From: Haematococcus lacustris
Lineage: Eukaryota > Chlorophyta > Chlorophyceae > Chlamydomonadales > Haematococcaceae
Reading direction: 5' to 3'
DNA length: 64,000 nucleotides
Assembly (NCBI GenBank): GCA_030144725.1
Contig: JASKMD010000004.1
Location: 2,869,313 to 2,933,312, forward strand
In this document: piece after piece, positions 58,285 through 64,000 of the stretch
Layout of the letters: every line of letters begins with the position of its first letter
Numbering within the stretch: position 1 is the first letter of the stretch
Translations under genes and position numbers: made by a program
The notes under the pieces: model-generated
What the model saw: the letters and a program-made list of their open reading frames with translations, nothing else
Told to the model about the DNA's origin: nothing
Database searches by the model: none

Positions 58285-60329
58285 GGTGGACCCTTGGGGC
58301 GTGGAGCCCTGTGCAGGGCATGCAGCAGCCCAGCCCCATGCACCCTATGCAGCTCATAGCCAGCCAAGCTGTAGGTGCCCACTCTACAGTAGGCAGCCTG
58401 CCTGCTGCTGGCCACTGGCCTCCCCTATACAACAGCCCACCAGCTCATCAGATGAGTCAGCCGTTCATGGCAAAAAATGTGTTGGTCCGCACTGGCACTC
58501 TTCAGCAAATGTACACAAGCAAATGCAGGTCAGCCGTTGAGAGTGACAGTGCAGCCTGCTGGGTGACTTTGTAGAATTGGGGTGGCATGCAGCCTGATGG
58601 TCCTATGGCCAGCAGTGTTTTGCTTTTGCCTGGGCTCCATCTTGGGGTCCTAGTTGAATAGGATGTTGTTTGTATAGCAGTAGCAGTCATTGATGAGCCA
58701 AACAACAGGACCGTCTTTCCACAATTTCCCAGAGTTTACCAAGCAGCAACGTTTACCAACACAAAGTTAGAAGGATATGCCCTTCACTAAGGATATTTCC
58801 CCCCCACATGGGGTCAGAGTCAGGGTTTAGGGTTTGGGGTTTGCATGCAGCCACTCTATTTGTTGAGCAAGCTAGATCGGCGGTTGGGCAGGCCAAATCG
58901 CCAGCAGCCACTGGCATTCAAGCAGCACATTGCAAATGGCCTAAGCACCTCTCCCCAACTCTACCCACTCTCCCTAACTCAACCAGCAAAAAATAGCAAC
59001 ACTTCTAGTAGGCGGTTAGGCAGGCCAGTCAAACAAAACCTGTTCAACATGGAACAACATGCTTGACTGTGGGTAATCTCACTCAGCTACGCCAGACAAG
59101 TTGAAGCAACCTCGTTCGCACCCTTGATGACTACAAACCCCACACCGATGGCACTCTTTCCTGGGGCTAATCACCCTTGACCACTGGGCACCTCATCAAA
59201 ACTAACAGCTTAATGCTTTGTAAGGCTGACAGCCTGATTTTCAATTTTCAGATTTTCAATGAAAATGAAAGTGTTTCATTGAAAAACTGAAAGAGTTTCA
59301 TCGTCAGTGAAACTGAGCGGATGCCGCTGGTTCTCAGCCTATCCTTTCATACGCGACTTGTATGTAGGCCTGCACTGTTTGAAATGCAGAAATACTTAGG
59401 TTGCCAAAGGTCAGACATGCAAGCCATTTTAAAAGATGCAAGCCGTCCATGCTGTCCGTGGATCCGCCATCTGTGGCGTTTTCTGGCTTGCGCTTCTTCC
59501 GCTGTGGCTGTAGCGCGCTGGCGCCAGCCAAGTTAATCACAGCACAGCCAATCACTCTGCTAGACCCAGTGAAGACGTTCAGATTTTCAGATGAAAATTT
59601 TCATTGAAAATCTGAATGAAAATCTGAAATTTTCACAACACTGATCAAAACCAACAGCTTAATGCTTTGTAAGGCTGACAGCCTGTGTAAACTATCATGG
59701 CCTATGCATTGTTGCGGTCAGGAGGCCCCAACATGGGGTTGGTAATCTTCATGCAACTACTCTTTCAATACTGCACCGTTTTCGATAGCGTTTGTCTCAT
59801 TAGCAGTTGCGAATTAGTGTGCGTCTACTGGCAAGCGGCGCATTAACTCTTGCTAGTCAGGCCATGCCGGCGCAAGCGATCGCGGACACACCTCAGCTGC
59901 TCACAACCGATTGTTCTAGTGGTATGAAGCGGCATCAGGGATAGAGCTGCGCCTGTTATCGAGCCAGAAGTACAATCACATTTCAGCCCGCCAGGCTCGC
60001 TCCGCGAGCCTTTCATTGGTGCAGGCGGTGTCGGAGGACCGTCGTTGGGCAAGTTGACACGCGACATTGCAGCGAGGTGCGAAAATGTTCAATTCTCTCA
60101 GGCCAACAACACAAAAAAAGGGACCCCCTTGCACAAATCGGCTTGTTGTGAGCTGACCACTGTGACTTTCCAGAATTTGCCGTGTCAACTCTGTTCATTA
60201 CTTAACGACACAGCTGCTGGAAAAGGAAGCACGTCATTTCATCGATCGGGCCTGCTGGAAATGACCTTGGCGTGACCTAACTTTGCCTTGCAGTGCTGAA
60301 TAGCCCAACCGGACCACCCCCAGCAGGCT
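58285..60329. other. Intergenic; repeats but no gene recognised
   Basis: A CTG/CAG-poor region that is AT-richer than its surroundings between 58700 and 60250. It contains the TTTAGGG-like run at 58825-58845 and the palindromic element at 59195-59685. No exon is supported. Confidence 0.4.
59195..59685. repeat. Palindrome-bearing insert between 42-bp direct repeats
   Basis: A 42-bp segment (ATCAAAAC.AACAGCTTAATG and onward to GACAGCCTG) occurs at 59195-59236 and 59644-59685 with one mismatch. Just inside, TTTTCAGATTTTCAATGAAA (59250-59270) recurs inverted near 59590-59630, with several shorter GAAAATCTGAA palindromes. AT-rich and non-coding. Confidence 0.7.
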
Positions 60330-60914
60330 ATGACTACTGCCAAGCGTGCTCAGTGCAACACAGTGGCCGGCTTGCATGGGGATGAGCAGGGGGCAGGTGC
60401 AGGTCCTGGTGCTGGTGCTGGTGCTGGTGCTGGGCTGCCCACCCCTCCTGCTGCCCGCCCCTGGCAGCAGCTGGCAGCTGCTGCTGGTGCCGCTCCTGGG
60501 CTGCCCACCCCTCCTGCTGCCCCCCCCTGGCAGCAGCTGGCAGCTGCTGCTGGTGCCGCTCCTGGGCTGCCCACCCCTCCTGCTGCCCCCCCTTGGCAGC
60601 AGCTGGCAGCTGATGCTGGTGCCGCTCCTGGGCTGCCCACCCCTCCTGCTGCCCCCCCCTGGCAGCAGCTGGCAGCTGGTGCTGGTGCCGCCCCTGGCAT
60701 GCTCACCCCTCCATCTGAGCAGCAGGAGGCCACAGCAGAGTTGTACACGAGCTTGACACGCAAGCGGGGGGCGGGCGGGAGGGATCGGACCCAACATGTC
60801 GAGGAAGGTAACATAGCAATGGCATACACACCTTGTGAGGCATTGCAGAGTGGCCAGGCCAACAGTATTGCTCACGAAGGGGTCAAGCATCGCAGCAACC
60901 TTGCATATTTCTGA
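60330..60914 (+). CDS. Hypothetical repeat-containing ORF
   Basis: A 194-codon frame opens MTTAKRAQCNTVAGLHGDEQ, continues with a (GA)n stretch and four copies of a 63-bp unit encoding LPTPPAAPPWQQLAA and linker, then an ordinary-looking C-terminus (ELYTSLTRKRGAGGRDRTQH ... HRSNLAYF). I do not recognise it. The repeat keeps frame on both strands, so coding is unproven; it could be minisatellite only. Confidence 0.25.
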   Translation: MTTAKRAQCNTVAGLHGDEQGAGAGPGAGAGAGAGLPTPPAARPWQQLAAAAGAAPGLPTPPAAPPWQQLAAAAGAAPGLPTPPAAPPWQQLAADAGAAPGLPTPPAAPPWQQLAAGAGAAPGMLTPPSEQQEATAELYTSLTRKRGAGGRDRTQHVEEGNIAMAYTPCEALQSGQANSIAHEGVKHRSNLAYF

Positions 60915-61278
60915 GCGTGGGTGGAGGGGCGCTGTTACATCGGTTTGGCATGCCATGTGAACCGTTTTGACTGCGGCGACTGTCCCTCACTATGTGCAGG
61001 TGCTCCTGGGCCACGTCGGTCGCGGCGGTCTCTCGCGGCGAGGCCCGCATGAGCAAAAAGTGCATGGATTTGAATGTGGAGATTTGAGCCGCCATAGCAC
61101 CCAGCACACTGCACAATATTAAATGATACAAGCTGCACCGCATAGCTGAAAGAGCCCTCTATCCAGGGATGTGCGAAACATAAATAGAAACCACGTGGCT
61201 GAGACGCGGCGTCGTTTTGATTACCAGGGGTCAGTTTCCTGTCATTTTCTGTTAGTTGGGGACACCTGAGTTGCGGGC
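60915..61278. other. No gene; 3' flank of the subfamily C element
   Basis: Nothing recognised. The 3' tail of the subfamily C copy (read leftward) should lie here. It lacks the AGCTG-TCAT-CAGCT hairpin of subfamily A. Confidence 0.4.
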
Positions 61279-64000
61279 TCAGCCATCAATGCCTCGGCGG
61301 TACTCCGCAGCCCGGTGCAGCCTCTGCTTGACCTTTGGCAGCCGGTCATTGACCCGCTTGTAGCCCTGCTGGTACTCCTTGCCAATGGGGGGCAGAGCCA
61401 TCAGGCCCTCATGGCTGCACAGCTCCAGGGGGCGCTGCTTGCTCTCCCCAGTGTGCTAGAAGTTGAGGCAGGGGTTGGTGTCCCGGTCCAGCCACCTGCC
61501 CCATGGGGGGGCCTGGGGTCGTGGCACTTGGCCAGGTGGGCCCTGGGCATGGGGCTGGTCCGGGGCTGGTGGGGGTGGCTCCTGGGCTGGAGGAGGGGGT
61601 GAGAGTTCCTGGGCTGGGGGAGAGGCAGGGGGTTCCTGGGCAGGTGCGGGGGGGTCCTGGGCAAGTGGGTGCTGAGCTGGGGGAGGGGGGTCCTGGGCAA
61701 GTGGATGCTGAGCTGGGGGAGGGGGAGGGGGGTTGGGCGGCACCTCATGGCACCACTTCATGCCCCGCACATCCTTAGTATGCCGCAGGCTCCAGGCTGG
61801 GCGCAACAGCCGGTGGTTGACCTGGCCTGCTGGGGGTACCCAGTCTGCGGGCCTTGGCCGGTCATCTGGCAGGTGCAGCTCACATGGCTGGCGGGCATGC
61901 ACAGACGAGCTGACACGGGTGGTGCGGAACTCATCCACGATCACAAGCCTGTCAGGTCTGGCCAGGCCCCGCCTGCTAGGCTGCTCCACCACCTTGCGAA
62001 ACCCCTCCCGCACCGCCCCCCCCTTCCACCAACCCTGGCTGAAATTGCCCGCTCCCAGGAACACCGCCACTCCCCTCTCTTGGTGGTAGTGGTGGCGTGA
62101 CACCCACTTCATCCCATTTACCACCTGCAGGTCAGGTCAGGGTCAGGGTCAGGGTCGGGTCAGGGTCAGGGTCAGGGTCAGGGTCAGGGTCAGGGTCAGG
62201 GTCAGGGTCAGGGTCAGGGTCAGGGTCAGGGTCAGGGTCAGGGTCAGGGTCAGGGTCAGGGTCAGGGTCAGGGTCAGGGTCAGGGTCAGGGTCAGGGTCA
62301 GGGTCAGGGTCAGGGTCAGGGTCAGGGTCAGGGTCAGGGTCAGGGTCAGGGTCAGGGTCAGGGTCAGGGTCAGGGTCAGGGTCAGGGTCAGGGTCAGGGT
62401 CAGGGTCAGGGTCAGGGTCAGGGTCAGGGTCAGGGTCAGGGTCAGGGTCAGGGTCAGGGTCAGGGTCAGGGTCAGGGTCAGGGTCAGGGTCAGGGTCAGG
62501 GTCAGGGTCAGGGTCAGGGTCAGGGTCAGGGTCAGGGTCAGGGTCAGGGTCAGGGTCAGGGTCAGGGTCAGGGTCAGGGTCAGGGTCAGGGTCAGGGTCA
62601 GGGTCAGGGTCAGGGTCAGGGTCAGGGTCAGGGTCAGGGTCAGGGTCAGGGTCATACCTTCTTGCACAAGGCCTCAATGACACGCTCCTGGGCATGGTGC
62701 AGCCCCAACCGCTGCCGGCGCCAGCGTGGCTTGAGGTACTCCTCCCACAGCAGGTCCCAGGTGGCCTTGAGGGCCAGGATGTGGGCATGGAGGCCATCCA
62801 GGGTGGTGCCAGCTGGGGTGGCATCTGCCAGCTGCTGCAGTTGTGGCTGGATGGCAGCTGACCAACGGGCTGTGTCCTGCTTGGCTTTGGTAAGCCTGCT
62901 GTCATGCTTCAGCTACCCCTTGCTCAGCTCCCACTCCCACTGCCTGAGCACCTGACCTGTGACTGGGTGCCGCTGCGCATGCGCTGCCTTGATGGCCTGT
63001 GTGACGCCTGGGTCCACCCCAACAACGATGTGGATGGCTGCGCTGAAGTCACTGGTGGCTGTGAGCTCACGCCCTATGCAAGGCGGCTCCACTGGCTCAT
63101 TGACTACCTGGTTGCGCACGAAGTGCACACTGATGCTGACCCCATCAGTCTCTACCCTGCGCGCAAAGTCCCACCCATTGTTTTGCAGCTGGCTGTACTG
63201 GATGAACCGCTGCCAGTGGGACAGGCTGTTTGCCACAAACTGCTTCACTGTCAGGTCCATCATGCCCAGGTCAGTCAGCACCCCATGCAACACCCTGTCA
63301 TCGATGGCAAGATGCCAGGCCCGCACCCCCACCATGGGGAGCATGGTGAAGGGGCGCGGGCAGGTGCGGGGGAGGTGGGTGTTGCCATGGGGTTCGGCAT
63401 GGGGGGCTGTCTGCCAGCGCTCCAGGCTGCGGTTCACGAACAAGACATAGCGCACCCTAGACTTTAAAGGTAGCCTACCTGCCCCCCCCTTCCCTATGGC
63501 GTCCTGTCCCTCCCGCCACGTGGCCGGCAGTCCCAACAGCTCCCTGTGCTTCCTTCCACTCAGGCTGCCGCAACACACTGTTGGCCGGCAAGCGCTACCT
63601 GTGCTGTGGGTCCGGCTGGCTATAGTCTAGGCGGCCTAGCACGAGCTGGGGGAAGTGCTTCTTCAAATCCTGGCTGAACTCCACCACCCCCTCCGCCTTG
63701 CCCCACCTGTTGATGAACCGCCCCGGGTGCCGGTAGAACTCATTGATGCTGGTGATGCTGGTGGTGGCATTGGCGTTGAGGGAGTTGCCGTCCCCTGTCA
63801 GATGCACCTCATCCAGCTGCTTGAGCATGGCCACCGGCCAGGCACTGTTGGGCTGCTCAAACACAGCCACCTCACCGGGCAGCAGCCTGATGCCGCGGTG
63901 GTGGGGGCCACGCATCATGTGCTCAAGCACGGTGGCATTGGTAAGAAGCTCCATGGCATTCTTGAACTGTGCCAGCAGCTGTGGGTCCCAGATGTCCAGC
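61279..64000 (-). pseudogene. Fanzor-like subfamily C, near-complete, cut by the window end
   Basis: Exons 63599 to beyond 64000, 62658-63474 and 61279-62124 are joined in frame. The N-terminal part includes SITSINEFYRHPGRFINRWG and NNGWDFARRVETDGVSIS, the TDG motif typical of Fanzor wedge regions. RuvC-I is HIVVGVDPGVTQAI. After an intron made almost wholly of a hexamer array come GVAVFLGAGNFSQGWWKG, VIVDEFRTTRVSSSV, QPCE, GMKWC, a 90-residue Pro-rich linker and RWLDRDTNPCLNF. Only two defects are seen: TAG at 62913-62915 (Gln in the 3402-6145 copy, KLTKGQ) and TAG at 61456-61458 (Gln of NMQ in subfamily A). RuvC-III reads DTNPCLNF instead of DCNAALNM. This is the best-preserved nuclease in the window. 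Confidence 0.75.
62131..62656 (+). repeat. (GGGTCA)n array, about 86 units
   Basis: A perfect hexamer array that constitutes almost the whole intron between the two nuclease exons of the subfamily C copy, from just after the acceptor to the donor GTATGAC. The donor itself is continuous with the array, so the repeat may have grown from the splice-site region. Confidence 0.97.

Noticed and set aside
61279..64000. Reading the subfamily C nuclease as intact with TAG = Gln
   Set aside because: TAG ends several host genes in this window at the right places, so general reassignment is not supported. Reported instead as a likely deamination scar.

Overview
This is nuclear DNA of a flagellated green alga, most likely of the order Chlamydomonadales (Haematococcus-like; the genus is a guess). 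Genes are GC-rich and cut by many short introns with CTGCAG-type acceptors. An axonemal dynein heavy chain implies flagella, and G-rich microsatellites interrupt everything. Start, stop and splice positions were read by eye; for the five genes with complete models the exon lengths sum to a multiple of three.

Host genes, left to right: (1) the 3' part of a DUF218/YdcF-like gene (+, 1024-2857); (2) an RBM39/CC1-type splicing factor (-, 7736-11375, nine exons, 604 aa); (3) the N-terminal half of an axonemal dynein heavy chain (-, about 13072-37908, around 42 exons, ending after AAA2); (4) DPM3, the small dolichol-phosphate-mannose synthase subunit (+, 46859-47346); (5) a cis-prenyltransferase (-, 50451-54758); (6) a secreted ML/NPC2-like protein (+, 56934-58284). 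DPM3 and the cis-prenyltransferase, both possibly serving dolichol metabolism, lie tail to tail 3 kb apart.

The accessory content is dominated by mobile DNA. At least a dozen copies, fragments and deletion derivatives of a Fanzor-like (eukaryotic TnpB-type) RuvC nuclease fall into three subfamilies, here called A, B and C. They sit at 745-900, 1401-2158, 3402-6145, 11871-12050, 27006-27202, 31321-31638, 34115-34735, about 46020-46510, 47685-47845, 48168-48948, 51198-51974 and 61279-64000. They show a GIDPG/GVDPG RuvC-I site, a DE(H/F)RTTR segment and an RDCNAALN RuvC-III site. Five subfamily-A copies keep the same small hairpin 17-24 nt after the stop codon, the place where fRNA/omega-RNA scaffolds lie in known systems. 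A complete, apparently intact eight-exon Crypton (tyrosine recombinase) lies at 38160-42595. There are also a 280-bp MITE with exact terminal repeats, a 2-kb CTG-rich minisatellite, and pentamer/hexamer arrays of 0.2-1.6 kb.

All Fanzor-like copies found inside host introns are antisense to the host gene. No copy in the window is clearly full-length and undamaged, so any active source copy would lie elsewhere.
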